Shown: positions 28,290 through 37,133 of the stretch, piece after piece
Position numbering within the stretch: position 1 is the first letter of the stretch
How the letters are laid out: each line of letters opens with the position of its first letter
Assembly (NCBI GenBank): GCA_051961995.1
Contig: JBQCCR010000062.1
Location: forward strand, 9,762-73,761
Reading direction: 5' to 3'
DNA from: 66-474 sp051961995
Lineage (GTDB): Bacteria > Pseudomonadota > Gammaproteobacteria > Xanthomonadales > Rhodanobacteraceae
Length of the DNA: 64,000 nucleotides
The notes under the pieces: generated by a model
What the model was told of the DNA's origin: nothing
Databases searched by the model: none
What the model saw: only the letters and a program-made list of their open reading frames with translations
Made by a program: the position numbers and the translations under genes

Positions 28290-29023
28290 AAAAACCCCTT
28301 TTGCTTATCCAGACCGGCGAAGCACCGGAGCCCATCCTTGCGCGTCTCGGCAGTTTCGCACAGTGGTTCCGCGCCGCGATGCGCGTGCAACCCGGACAGG
28401 TGCGCGCGGTACGCGTGGACGCGGGCGAAAAATTGCCGGCACCGAAGGAAGTCGCGGGCGCGGTGATCACCGGTTCCGGCGCGATGGTCACCGACCGCGC
28501 AGCCTGGAGCGAGAACACCGCCGCGTGGTTGCGTGGTGCGATGGATGCGGAACTGCCGCTGTTCGGCGTGTGCTACGGACATCAATTGCTGGCGCATGCA
28601 CTGGGCGGCACCGTCGGCTGGCTGCCGGGCGGGCGCGAGATCGGGACGCAGCCGATCCGCCGCAATGAACACGATGACAGGTTGCTCGACGGCATGCCGG
28701 TGGATTTTCCCGCGCACACGACGCATCGGCAAAGCGTGCTGGAAGCGCCGCGCGATGCGCGCGTGCTGGCGCGTTCGGCGGCCGATCCGCATCAGATCCT
28801 GCGTTATGGCGAGAACGCGATTTCCACCCAGTTCCATCCGGAATTCAATACGCATTTCATGCGCGCGTACCTGCGCAGCCGCGAGTCCACGTTGATCGAA
28901 GAGGGTTTCGACATTCCGGCCCTGCATCGCGAGATACAGGCCACGCCGGATGCGCGCGGGTTGCTGCGGCGGTTCGCGCGGGCGGCTTTGCGTAGGGCGG
29001 GTCTTGACCCGCTGGCGGGTTAA
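28286..29023 (+). CDS. class I glutamine amidotransferase-like protein
   Basis: 245 residues. A free-standing GATase1 domain related to the glutaminase part of GMP synthase: nucleophile Cys96 in GVCYGHQLLAHALGG and the His184/Glu186 pair in STQFHPEFN. It has no synthetase domain, so the acceptor of the ammonia is unknown. The ATG overlaps the stop of the secretion ATPase gene (ATGA), so the two are translationally coupled, an odd pairing. The last ten or so codons (RRAGLDPLAG) and the stop lie inside a REP element, so the original C-terminus has probably been replaced. Confidence 0.88.
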   Translation: MKKPLLLIQTGEAPEPILARLGSFAQWFRAAMRVQPGQVRAVRVDAGEKLPAPKEVAGAVITGSGAMVTDRAAWSENTAAWLRGAMDAELPLFGVCYGHQLLAHALGGTVGWLPGGREIGTQPIRRNEHDDRLLDGMPVDFPAHTTHRQSVLEAPRDARVLARSAADPHQILRYGENAISTQFHPEFNTHFMRAYLRSRESTLIEEGFDIPALHREIQATPDARGLLRRFARAALRRAGLDPLAG

Positions 29024-29035
29024 AACCCGCCCTAC
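28992..29035. repeat. REP/BIME element with GTAG ends
   Basis: A 44-base palindrome that begins GTAGGGCGGGT and ends ACCCGCCCTAC, with a second small stem inside (GGCGGGTTAAAACCCGCC). It fits the GTAG-headed REP sequences known from Xanthomonadales. It lies across the ends of two convergent genes: the TAA of the amidotransferase is at 29021-29023 and the TAG of the rhomboid gene, read on the minus strand from the GTAG head, is at 29034-29032. A related element is at 41303-41382. Confidence 0.85.
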
Positions 29036-29703
29036 ACGCGCATCCTCCGCATCACCGCACCCCTCGACACAAACGCGAACACGATGCCGAATCCGAATCC
29101 GGCCACGTGCGCCCACCACACCACCGTGCCGAAACTCGGCCCGGCCAGCGTGAACAGCAGTTGCAGCAACACCCACATGCCGATCATCAACCAGGCCGGC
29201 ACGCGCACGAATTCGAAATAGAGCCCCAGCGGCAATACCAGTCCGAGGTGCGCGCGCGGGAACAGCGCCAGATACGCGCCGACCACCGCCGACACCGCGC
29301 CGCTGCATCCGACGATGGGCGCATTCGCGCCGGAAAGGGTGAGCGCACCCACCAGATTGGCGAACGCGCCGCCGAGCAGGAACAGCAGCAGGAACCGTTG
29401 CCCCCCCAGTGCGCGCTCGCCCGAAAAACCGAAGATCACCAGGAACAGGATATTGCCGACCAGATGCAGCCAGTCGGCATGCATGAACAGCGCGGTGAAC
29501 AACCGCAACCACGCCCAACCGGGCAAGGACTGCCGCGTGTCGAACAGATGCGCCGGCACCGTGCCCCAACGCGCCAGTACCGCATAGCGCGCATCGGGTG
29601 CTGCCAGTGCTAGCCAGCAGAACATCGCTACGCAGGCGACTACCAGCAATGGCGTGGCCCAGCGAAAGGTGCGGCGATGGCGGGTGGGTACATGGACGAA
29701 CAT
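29032..29703 (-). CDS. rhomboid family intramembrane serine protease
   Basis: 223 residues with about six membrane helices. Catalytic Ser134 in VGCSGAVSA and catalytic His199 in WWAHVAGFGFG; the HLVGNILFLVIFG block carries the conserved Asn. Rhomboids cut membrane proteins within or next to their transmembrane segments; the substrate here is unknown. The start at 29703 (MFVHVPTRHRR) is preferred, because longer readings add a non-conserved polar stretch. The stop codon is provided by the adjoining REP element. Confidence 0.9.
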   Translation of the reverse strand: MFVHVPTRHRRTFRWATPLLVVACVAMFCWLALAAPDARYAVLARWGTVPAHLFDTRQSLPGWAWLRLFTALFMHADWLHLVGNILFLVIFGFSGERALGGQRFLLLFLLGGAFANLVGALTLSGANAPIVGCSGAVSAVVGAYLALFPRAHLGLVLPLGLYFEFVRVPAWLMIGMWVLLQLLFTLAGPSFGTVVWWAHVAGFGFGIVFAFVSRGAVMRRMRV

Positions 29704-29758
29704 GGGCCGACACGCTAGCGCGCTTTGTTCCCCCGTGCAGTGACGTCCGCCGGAGATG

Positions 29759-29811
29759 AAAAAAATGACATCGTCATTCCGGCGCCGCACGGAGCGTAAG
29801 CCGGGATGACG
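29759..29811 (-). terminator. intrinsic terminator of tyrS
   Basis: Just after the tyrS stop, a 12-base-pair stem (29800-29811 with 29772-29783, one G-U pair) is followed about six bases later on the minus strand by a run of seven T. It lies between tyrS and the rhomboid gene. Confidence 0.55.
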
Positions 29812-29814
29812 GTT

Positions 29815-31020
29815 CTAACGCAATCGCACGCGCGCGAAGTTTCGTTTTCCTACCTGCAACACACCTTCGAAGCCCGGTGCGAACATCCGCTGCGCGTCTT
29901 CCACCACCTGCGAATCAATCCGCACCGCGCGTTCCCTGATCTTGCGGTTGGCTTCCGAATTGCTCGCCGTCAGGCCCGCGGCGGTCAGCAACGCCGGCAG
30001 GCGCAGACCCTCGGCTGAAACCGGAATCTCGTTCAGCGGCAGCAGTGCGGTGTCACCCTCGCCGCGAACCACCGCGTGCCAGCCGGCAATCGCGCGTTCG
30101 GCCTCGGCTGCATCATGGAAGCGCGTGGTCAATTCGCGCGCCAGTTCCAGCTTGAAATCGCGTGGGTTGACGGCGCCGCTTCCGGCTTCGCGCTTCATCC
30201 GCGCGATGTCCTCCAGCGACTTGTCGAAAGACAGCAGTTCGAACCAGCGCCACATCAGCGCATCGTCAATCTTCATCGTCTTGGTGACGATCTCGATCGC
30301 CGGTTCGTTGATGCCGATGTAGTTGCCAAGCGACTTGGACATCTTGTGCACGCCGTCCAGGCCTTCCAGCAGCGGCATGGTCAAGACGATCTGCGGCGGC
30401 TGACCGGCGGCTTCCTGCAAACCGCGGCCCATCAGCAGATTGAACTTCTGATCGGTGCCGCCGAGCTCGACATCGGCTTTCAACGCGACCGAGTCGTAGC
30501 CCTGCACCAGCGGATACAGGAACTCATGGATCGCGATCGGCTGCTGCGCGACATAGCGTTTCGCGAAATCATCGCGCTCGAGCATGCGCGCCACGGTGTG
30601 CGAAGCGGCCAGCCGGATCATGCCCGCCGCATCCATCCTGCCGAACCATTCGGAGTTGAAACGCAGTTCGGTGCGTTCGCGATCCAGCACCTTGTAAACC
30701 TGCGCCGCGTAGGTTTCGGCGTTGGCCTGCACTTCTTCGCGTGTCAGCGGCTTGCGGGTGACGTTCTTGCCGGTGGGATCCCCGATCATCCCGGTGAAAT
30801 CGCCGATCAGGAAAATCACCTGATGCCCGAGATCCTGGAACTGGCGCATCTTGTTGAGCAGCACCGTGTGACCCAGGTGCAGGTCCGGTGCGGTCGGGTC
30901 GAAACCGGCCTTGACCCGCAGCGGCCGCCCGAGCTTCAGGCGCTCGCGCAGCTCGTCTTCCTTCAGGATTTCCTCCGCGCCACGGCGGATCAGCGCCAGT
31001 GCGCGTTCGTCGGTACTCAT
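29815..31020 (-). CDS. tyrS: tyrosyl-tRNA synthetase
   Basis: 401 residues. Class I synthetase: HLGH (HIGH signature) in DLHLGHTVLLNKM, KMSKS in GVHKMSKSLGNY and GFDPTAPDLH in the active site, with an S4-like RNA-binding domain at the C-terminus. The GDFTGMIGDPTG block marks the TyrZ-like type, as in other gammaproteobacteria. ATG at 31020 is chosen because the extra N-terminal residues of longer readings are not conserved. It is divergent from the M23 peptidase gene, a conserved arrangement with anmK in this group. Confidence 0.97.
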   Translation of the reverse strand: MSTDERALALIRRGAEEILKEDELRERLKLGRPLRVKAGFDPTAPDLHLGHTVLLNKMRQFQDLGHQVIFLIGDFTGMIGDPTGKNVTRKPLTREEVQANAETYAAQVYKVLDRERTELRFNSEWFGRMDAAGMIRLAASHTVARMLERDDFAKRYVAQQPIAIHEFLYPLVQGYDSVALKADVELGGTDQKFNLLMGRGLQEAAGQPPQIVLTMPLLEGLDGVHKMSKSLGNYIGINEPAIEIVTKTMKIDDALMWRWFELLSFDKSLEDIARMKREAGSGAVNPRDFKLELARELTTRFHDAAEAERAIAGWHAVVRGEGDTALLPLNEIPVSAEGLRLPALLTAAGLTASNSEANRKIRERAVRIDSQVVEDAQRMFAPGFEGVLQVGKRNFARVRLR

Positions 31021-31148
31021 GCTCTCGATGCCCGTGCCGGCGAAACAGAAAAGCGCGAAATGCGCACCGTTTCGCACCGTGAAAGTGCCGTAGAAGTTAA
31101 TTGTGCGTTAAACGAGAAATATCTCGCAAATGTTTGTCCAACAAAGCA

Positions 31149-31178
31149 TTGACGCGGCGTTGACAGGATCGCTATGGT
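31149..31178 (+). promoter_or_regulatory. candidate promoter of the M23 peptidase gene
   Basis: TTGACG at 31149-31154 and TATGGT at 31173-31178, with an 18-base spacer and 35 bases before the ATG. A reasonable sigma-70 match, but not tested. Confidence 0.4.
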
Positions 31179-31213
31179 ACCTCCCGCCGTTGCGGCTGTC
31201 CCCTGGAAAACCG

Positions 31214-32665
31214 ATGAATCCTCGCCTGCGTCGTGCCAATCTGCATCATGTCCGTCGCAAGGCGATTTGCCGCAAGGCGCAGCAGCGCCACTCGCATTTT
31301 TACGCGCGCTGCACGCATTGGTCGTTCTACCGCAATGCTATCGCGGCACCGATCCGCTGGGGCAGGGAACGCTGGGTGCTTTCCGGCGGTGGTCTGCTGC
31401 TGGCTTTGCTGACGCTGGTCGGCTTGCCGGCGTGGGCGCATGCGATGCGTCATACGGAACCGGTGGCGCGCACGACGCTCGCGCTGAAACTGCCGCCGCT
31501 GCCGATGCAGCCTTCCATTCCGGCAATTGACGACTGGCAGGTCACGCGCGTGCAGGCCGGGCAGACGCTCGCGGACATTTTCCACGATCACGATTTGTCG
31601 CCGGCGGATCTGGCGCGCGTGCTCGGCAGCGGCAAGGACGTGGACGCGCTGAAACGCATCCATCCGGGTGACGAGATCGCCTTCCTGCTCGGTTCTTCCG
31701 GTGAACTGCGCGCGCTGCGCTTCGACCGTGACGCGGCGACGCGCGTCACCCTGAATTTCGAGAACGCCACCGGCCCGCTGGTCGAGGAAATCACCCCGCG
31801 CGACGTCGAGCACCGCGAGCACATCGCGCACGGCGTGATCCACGGCTCGCTGTTCGCCGCCGGCAGTAAGGCTGGCATGAGCAACGCGATGATCCTCAAG
31901 CTGGCCAAGGTGTTCGGTTACGACATTGACTTCGCGCAGGACATCCAGCCCGGCGACAGCTTCACGGTGATCTACGATGACGTCTATCGCGATGGCGAGT
32001 ACCTGCACGAAGGCGACATCATCGCCGCGGAATTCGTCAACGATGGCCAGCATTACAGTGCCGTGCGTTTCGAGAATCCGGAAACCGGCGATGTCTCCTA
32101 CTACAGCGCCGACGGCCGCCCGCTGAAGAAATCCTTCCTGCGCACGCCGGTGGACTTCACCCGCATTTCCTCGACCTTCGGCATGCGCGAGCACCCGATC
32201 CTCGACCGCATGAAAATGCACAAGGGCGTGGATTACGCCGCGCCGATGGGCACGCCGATCTATGCCGCGGGCGATGGCGTGATCAAATTCCGCGGCCAGA
32301 AGCACGGCTACGGCAACTTCGTGATCATCCAGCACAACAAGGACATCAGCACCGCCTACGGCCACATGTCGCGCTTCGCCGCAGGCGAATCCGTGGGCGA
32401 GCACGTGCGCCAGGGTCAGGTCATCGGCTACGTCGGCATGACCGGCATGGCCACCGGCCCGCACCTGCATTACGAATTCCGCGTGGATGGCGTGCAACGC
32501 AATCCGCTCACCGTGACCCTGCCCAAACCGGAACCGCTGTCGGGCAAGTTGATGGCGCAGTTCCGCGCGCAGTACGCGCCGCTGATGGCGCGTATCCAGA
32601 TGATTGACGCACGCCGGCTGGCGGTGGCCAACGGCAACGCCGACGCCAAGCGCAATCTCGACTGA
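31214..32665 (+). CDS. M23 family metallopeptidase, MepM-like
   Basis: 483 residues. A basic cytoplasmic N-terminus, one membrane helix (about 60-80), an OapA/LysM-like segment (VQAGQTLADIFHDHDLS ... IHPGDEIAFLL), then the LytM peptidase domain with the zinc and catalytic residues in HKGVDYAAP, AYGHMSRF and HLHYEFRVDG. It should cut peptidoglycan cross-links from the inner membrane side of the periplasm. The ATG at 31214 has GGAAAA before it; a longer reading from 31130 would start inside the promoter region. Followed 7 bases later by anmK. Confidence 0.92.
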   Translation: MNPRLRRANLHHVRRKAICRKAQQRHSHFYARCTHWSFYRNAIAAPIRWGRERWVLSGGGLLLALLTLVGLPAWAHAMRHTEPVARTTLALKLPPLPMQPSIPAIDDWQVTRVQAGQTLADIFHDHDLSPADLARVLGSGKDVDALKRIHPGDEIAFLLGSSGELRALRFDRDAATRVTLNFENATGPLVEEITPRDVEHREHIAHGVIHGSLFAAGSKAGMSNAMILKLAKVFGYDIDFAQDIQPGDSFTVIYDDVYRDGEYLHEGDIIAAEFVNDGQHYSAVRFENPETGDVSYYSADGRPLKKSFLRTPVDFTRISSTFGMREHPILDRMKMHKGVDYAAPMGTPIYAAGDGVIKFRGQKHGYGNFVIIQHNKDISTAYGHMSRFAAGESVGEHVRQGQVIGYVGMTGMATGPHLHYEFRVDGVQRNPLTVTLPKPEPLSGKLMAQFRAQYAPLMARIQMIDARRLAVANGNADAKRNLD

Positions 32666-32672
32666 GCGTCAC

Positions 32673-33794
32673 ATGGCGCAAGCCGGCTCCGGCTCGCTGT
32701 TCCTGGGCCTGATTTCCGGCACCAGCATGGACGGCATTGATGCCGTTGTCGCTTCCTTCGAACCTGCGCCGCGGCTGCACGCCGCGCTGACGCATCCATA
32801 TCCGCACGATCTGCAAGCGCGCCTGCTGGAACTGGCGCAAGGCGACGGCGCCACCACGCTGGACGAGGTGGGCGTACTGGATGCACGGATCGCCGAATCC
32901 TTTGCGCAAGCCGCACGGGCTCTGCTCGAAAGCGCAGGCGTTTCACCAGGCGAAGTGCGCGCGATCGGCTCGCACGGGCAGACCCTGCGCCACCGCCCGA
33001 AGGCAAGTCCGCGCTTCACGATGCAGCTGGGCGATCCGAGTCTGATCGCCGAGCGTACCAACATCACCACCGTCGCGGACTTCCGCCGCGCCGATTTCGC
33101 CGCCGGCGGCGAAGGTGCGCCACTGTTGCCGATCTTCCATGCCGCGCTGTTCGCACGCGCCAGTGAAGTGCGCGGCGTGTTGAATCTCGGCGGCATTGCC
33201 AACCTCACCGTACTGCAAGGCGAGGACGGCGTGCTCGGGTTCGATATCGGTCCGGCGAATGGCCTGCTGGATGCCTGGTGCGCGCTGCACACCGGCGCGA
33301 GCTTCGACCGCGATGGCGCGTTCGCCGCGCGCGGCCAGGTGGATCATGCATTGCTGGAACGTCTGCTGGACGAAGACTATTTCCGCGCTTCACCCCCCAA
33401 GAGCACTGGCCGCGAACAGTTCCATCTCGATTGGCTGCGCTCAAGGTTGGGCAGCAATGGGCCCAAGCCCGAGGACGTGCAAGCCACGCTGGTCGAACTG
33501 ACCGCACGCAGCGTGGCCGACGCGGTGCATGCGCACGCGCGTGATGCGCGCGAGCTGCTGGTCTGCGGCGGCGGCGTGCACAATCCGTTGCTGATGCACG
33601 CGCTGCAAAGTGCGTTGGCACCGGTGCCGGTGCGCAGCACCAGCGAGCGCGACGTGGATCCGGATTATGTGGAAGCCACCGCGTTCGCCTGGCTGGCACG
33701 CGAGCGGCTGGCCGGGCGACCCGGCAATCTGCCCAGCGTCACCGGCGCGAAAGGGTTGCGCGTGCTGGGAGCCGTATACGAAAAGCCGTTGTAG
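32673..33794 (+). CDS. anmK: anhydro-N-acetylmuramic acid kinase
   Basis: 373 residues. Phosphorylates and opens 1,6-anhydro-MurNAc to MurNAc-6-phosphate during cell-wall recycling. Signatures: GLISGTSMDGIDAVV at the N-terminus, RPKASPRFTMQLGDPSLIAERT, GGIANLT and DIGPANGLLDAW, then LLVCGGGVHNPLLM. It probably shares a transcript with the M23 peptidase upstream. AmpG, which imports anhydromuropeptides, is encoded 0.5 kb away on the other strand. Its TAG stop is the TAG of a GTAG repeat head. Confidence 0.96.
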   Translation: MAQAGSGSLFLGLISGTSMDGIDAVVASFEPAPRLHAALTHPYPHDLQARLLELAQGDGATTLDEVGVLDARIAESFAQAARALLESAGVSPGEVRAIGSHGQTLRHRPKASPRFTMQLGDPSLIAERTNITTVADFRRADFAAGGEGAPLLPIFHAALFARASEVRGVLNLGGIANLTVLQGEDGVLGFDIGPANGLLDAWCALHTGASFDRDGAFAARGQVDHALLERLLDEDYFRASPPKSTGREQFHLDWLRSRLGSNGPKPEDVQATLVELTARSVADAVHAHARDARELLVCGGGVHNPLLMHALQSALAPVPVRSTSERDVDPDYVEATAFAWLARERLAGRPGNLPSVTGAKGLRVLGAVYEKPL

Positions 33795-33816
33795 GAGCGC
33801 GCCTGCGACAACTCGC
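33791..33816. repeat. degenerate GTAG-headed REP-like sequence
   Basis: GTAGGAGCGCGCCTGCGACA begins with GTAGGAGCGCG, the start of REP sequences seen in xanthomonads, but the expected hairpin is weak here. It contains the anmK stop codon. The rest of the anmK to ribbon-helix-helix gap shows nothing else. Confidence 0.4.
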
Positions 33817-33933
33817 GAAAAACTGCGGTCACCGAAAGCGGGGCATCGCTCGAAACCATTCCCGCCAATCCTCCTCGAACGGGGGAAGACCGTGGGCAGA
33901 AGCGCGCCCGACACCCTTCGGCCCGGCAATGTC

Positions 33934-34203
33934 CTATTCCGTCCGGTCCGCAGACGGCAGCGGCGTGCCAGCCGGCACTTCGTCCAGCGCGCGCAAGGCT
34001 TCGTGCAGGAATGCGGCTTCCTCCTGATTCCAGTCCGAGGCGGTCAACTCCACGGCGTCCGACGCTTGCACCGGAATGGCCGGGGGCAGGAACTCGTGCA
34101 GCACCTGCGCGATCAGCGCCTCCATGCTGCAACCGCGCTTCAGCGCCACCGTGCGCAGGCGCTCCAGCAGCGCGTCATCGAGGTGAAGGCTGATTTCGGA
34201 CAA
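33934..34203 (-). CDS. small ribbon-helix-helix-like protein
   Basis: 89 residues. The first 45 (SEISLHLDDALLERLRTVALKRGCSMEALIAQVL) have the strand-helix-turn-helix pattern of CopG/Arc DNA-binding proteins, here with a long polar C-terminal tail. It starts at a TTG; a GGGA stretch lies about 10 bases upstream and no in-frame ATG gives the N-terminal strand, so the start is probable rather than sure. It sits between anmK and ampG with no toxin gene next to it. It may regulate locally or be the orphan half of an antitoxin; both are inference. Confidence 0.6.
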   Translation of the reverse strand: MSEISLHLDDALLERLRTVALKRGCSMEALIAQVLHEFLPPAIPVQASDAVELTASDWNQEEAAFLHEALRALDEVPAGTPLPSADRTE

Positions 34204-34249
34204 TGCTCATTCCCGTCGGAACCGGCGCGGGATTACGGTAACACGCCGA

Positions 34250-35554
34250 TCATCCCGCGGGCTGCCCGCCATCGTCGCGCAAACGTGACCACAGCCACAG
34301 CATCAGCACCACGGCCGGCGCGATCGCCAGCACGGTCAGCACGAAATAGAAGCCGTACCCGGTCGCCATCACGATGCCGCCCGCGAAGAAGCCCATCACC
34401 TTGCCGGGCAGGTTCACCATCGAGCTCAGCAGCGAATACTGCGTAGCGGTGTGCTGGCGATTCACCAGCGAGGACAGAAACGCGACCGTCGGCGGGCCGA
34501 GAAAGCCGAGCGTGAAGTTCTCGCCGGAAATGACCATTGTCAGCGTGGCCAGGCTGCCAGGGTGCCCGATCAGCAGCAGGTACAGCAGGTTGCTGCAGCC
34601 ACAGGCGACGATGGCCACCAGCAGACTTGGCTTGATCCCGAAACGCGCGACCGCTGCGCCGCCGACAAACACGCCGGCGATGCCGATCCAAACGCCATAG
34701 ATCTTGGTGATCGTGCCGATTGCGGTCAGGCTAAAGCCCATGTCGCGATAGAACGGGCTCATGATGCCGCCGATGGTGGCCTGCTCGGGAATCTTGAACA
34801 GCAGGATGAACAGCAGCGTCAACAAAGCGAGCTTCACGCCGTAACGGCGGAAGAAATCGGCGAACGGGCCCACCACCCCGTTGCGCATCGCGTCCCGCCA
34901 ACGCGGGGGCGAGTCGCGATGAACCTGGGGTTCGCTCGCGATCAGGTTGGCCGCGACCGGGATCAGCATCACCGCGGCCATCACCACGTACACCCAGTTC
35001 CATGCCAGGTGATCGGCCATGATCAGGGCGAACGCGCCGGCCAGCATCAGACCGATGCGATAGCCCAGCGAATAGGTCGCGACCAGCGCGCCTTGCTGGT
35101 TCATCGGCGCGATTTCGATGCGATACGCGTCCACCGCGATGTCCTGGGTGGCACCGAAGAACGCCACTACCAGCGTCGCGACGATAAAGGCATCCAGCTG
35201 CGCGGGCGTCAGCCATGCCATCGCCAGCAACCCACCTGTCACACCGAGTTGCGCCAGCAGCAACCAGCCGCGCCGCTGCCCCAACCGCGCAAATCCCGGC
35301 AATCGCCAGTGATCGAGCAGCGGCGCCCACAGGAACTTGAACACGTAGGTCATGCCGGCACTGGCGATCATGGTGATGTCGCGCAGCACGATGTGTTCGG
35401 ACTTCAGCCAGTACGCCAGCGTTCCGGCCACCAGCAGGAACGGCAGGCCCGACGAGAACCCGAAGAAGCACATCGTCCACGCCGCCGGCTGCGTGAACGC
35501 GCGCCACACCGAACGTTTGGCCGGCTTGGGTGCAGGCACGGCGGTACTGCTCAT
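34250..35554 (-). CDS. ampG: AmpG-like muropeptide transporter (MFS)
   Basis: 434 residues with about 12 membrane helices. Conserved AmpG blocks are visible near the N-terminus (GFSSGLPFLLVAGTLAYWL) and in the first loop (KFLWAPLLDH), and in the acidic AFFGATQDIAVDAYRIE region. It imports GlcNAc-anhydroMurNAc peptides from the periplasm, feeding the pathway that includes AnmK. The start overlaps the stop of the exonuclease gene (ATGA), so the two are coupled. Confidence 0.93.
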   Translation of the reverse strand: MSSTAVPAPKPAKRSVWRAFTQPAAWTMCFFGFSSGLPFLLVAGTLAYWLKSEHIVLRDITMIASAGMTYVFKFLWAPLLDHWRLPGFARLGQRRGWLLLAQLGVTGGLLAMAWLTPAQLDAFIVATLVVAFFGATQDIAVDAYRIEIAPMNQQGALVATYSLGYRIGLMLAGAFALIMADHLAWNWVYVVMAAVMLIPVAANLIASEPQVHRDSPPRWRDAMRNGVVGPFADFFRRYGVKLALLTLLFILLFKIPEQATIGGIMSPFYRDMGFSLTAIGTITKIYGVWIGIAGVFVGGAAVARFGIKPSLLVAIVACGCSNLLYLLLIGHPGSLATLTMVISGENFTLGFLGPPTVAFLSSLVNRQHTATQYSLLSSMVNLPGKVMGFFAGGIVMATGYGFYFVLTVLAIAPAVVLMLWLWSRLRDDGGQPAG

Positions 35555-36351
35555 GCGTACTCGACCAGCATCGGCGCATGATCGGAAAAGCGCGGACTTG
35601 GCGCCACGCTGCAAGCGCGCACGCGCTTTGCCAGGGAAGGCGTGATGATCTGGTAATCAATCCTCCATCCGACGTTATTGGCGCGCGCGGCCCCACGGTT
35701 CGACCACCACGTGTATTCGTTCGCCGCATCCGGCTTGGCCACGCGAAACGCATCCAGCCAGCCGTGTTTCGGCACCGGCGTATCGTCGCCATGTGCGTCG
35801 GCAACCATGCTGTTGAGCCAGGCGCGTTCCGGCGGGAGGCAGCCGGAGTTCTTCTGGTTCGAGGTCCAGTTCCTGATGTCGTTGCGCGAGCGCACGATGT
35901 TCCAGTCGCCGCACAAGACGTAATCGCGGCCGCTCGCCAGCCACTGGTCGAAGATCGGCCTGATCCACTCCATCACCTTGAACTTGAAGCGCTGCCGCTC
36001 TTCGCCCGAAGACCCCGACGGCAGGTACAGCGAGACCACGCTCAAGTTGCCGAAGCGCGCTTCCAGATAGCGGCCCTCGTCGTCGAACGCATCCCAGCCC
36101 AGCGTGTTGCGCACTTCATCCGGCTCACGCCGGGCATAGATGGCTACACCGCTGTAACCCTTCTTCGTTGTCGCGTCGCGATAGAAGCAGTGGTGCCCAT
36201 CCGGACGGAACATCGAATCGCCCAATTGATTTTCCTGCGCCTTGGTTTCCTGCAGGCATACCACGTCCGCATCCTGCGCGCGCAGCCAATCGAAGAAGCC
36301 CTTGTTGGCGGCCGAGCGGATGCCGTTGGCGTTGAAGGTGATAATTCGCAC
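35551..36351 (-). CDS. xth: exodeoxyribonuclease III family AP endonuclease
   Basis: 266 residues from a GTG start. Mg-dependent exonuclease/AP endonuclease of base excision repair. Active-site blocks in order: FNANGIRSA, CLQETKAQ, GYSGVAIY, LYLPSG, GDWNIVRSRNDI, RIDYQI and SDHAPMLVEY. It is divergent from pyrE, as crc/exoA-like genes often are in pseudomonads and xanthomonads. The Crc and ExoA proteins share this fold; the catalytic residues are intact here, so a nuclease is more likely. Confidence 0.92.
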   Translation of the reverse strand: MRIITFNANGIRSAANKGFFDWLRAQDADVVCLQETKAQENQLGDSMFRPDGHHCFYRDATTKKGYSGVAIYARREPDEVRNTLGWDAFDDEGRYLEARFGNLSVVSLYLPSGSSGEERQRFKFKVMEWIRPIFDQWLASGRDYVLCGDWNIVRSRNDIRNWTSNQKNSGCLPPERAWLNSMVADAHGDDTPVPKHGWLDAFRVAKPDAANEYTWWSNRGAARANNVGWRIDYQIITPSLAKRVRACSVAPSPRFSDHAPMLVEYA

Positions 36352-36488
36352 GGGAAACGAGAGACGGGAAGAGGAGACGAGAGCGACGCTGCCAAGAGTA
36401 CCTGATGGGGTCGCCTTACGCGCTCGGACGGAACACGGGAGAGCACATTCGCTATGATCCCATTCCCGTCTCGCATCTCCCGGCTCCC

Positions 36489-37133
36489 ATGCTCCTCCCC
36501 CACCAGCGCAGCTTTCTCGACCTGGCCCTGCAATGCGGCGTGCTGCGCTTCGGCGAGTTCACGCTGAAATCGGGTCGAGCGAGTCCGTACTTCTTCAACC
36601 TGGGGCGCATGGATTCCGGTGCGGCACTTGCCGCCGTGGGCGACGCCTACGCGGCCGCCGCAATGCAGTCGGGTCTGGGCTTCGACATGCTGTTCGGGCC
36701 GGCCTACAAGGGCATTCCGCTCGCCGCTGCCTGCGCGATTTCACTCGCCCGCGCGCACGACCGCGACTTGCCGTGGGCCTACAACCGCAAGGAAGCCAAG
36801 GATCATGGCGAAGGCGGCGTGCTGGTCGGCGCACCGCTGCAGGGCCGCGTGCTGATCGTGGATGACGTGATCACCGCCGGGACCGCGGTGCGCGAATCAC
36901 TCCGGATCATCCGCGATGCCGGAGCGCAGCCCGCCGGGGTACTGGTCGCACTCGACCGTCAGGAGCGCGGCGGCGGTGACTTGTCCGCAACCCAGGAGCT
37001 GACCGCCGAACACGGCGTTCCGGTGGTCGCGATCGTCGGCCTGAGCGATGTCATGGAGTTTGCAGGCGGGCATCCCGATCTGGCCGGACAGCGCGAGCGC
37101 ATGGCCGCCTATCGCGCCCAGTACGGTGTCTGA
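36489..37133 (+). CDS. pyrE: orotate phosphoribosyltransferase
   Basis: 214 residues. Joins orotate to PRPP to make OMP in pyrimidine synthesis. The PRPP-binding motif is VLIVDDVITAGTA; FGPAYKGIPLA and NRKEAKDHGEGG are conserved family blocks. ATG at 36489 matches the usual N-terminus (FLDLALQCGVLRFGEFTLKSGR); an in-frame start at 36405 would add an unrelated stretch. Confidence 0.97.
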   Translation: MLLPHQRSFLDLALQCGVLRFGEFTLKSGRASPYFFNLGRMDSGAALAAVGDAYAAAAMQSGLGFDMLFGPAYKGIPLAAACAISLARAHDRDLPWAYNRKEAKDHGEGGVLVGAPLQGRVLIVDDVITAGTAVRESLRIIRDAGAQPAGVLVALDRQERGGGDLSATQELTAEHGVPVVAIVGLSDVMEFAGGHPDLAGQRERMAAYRAQYGV

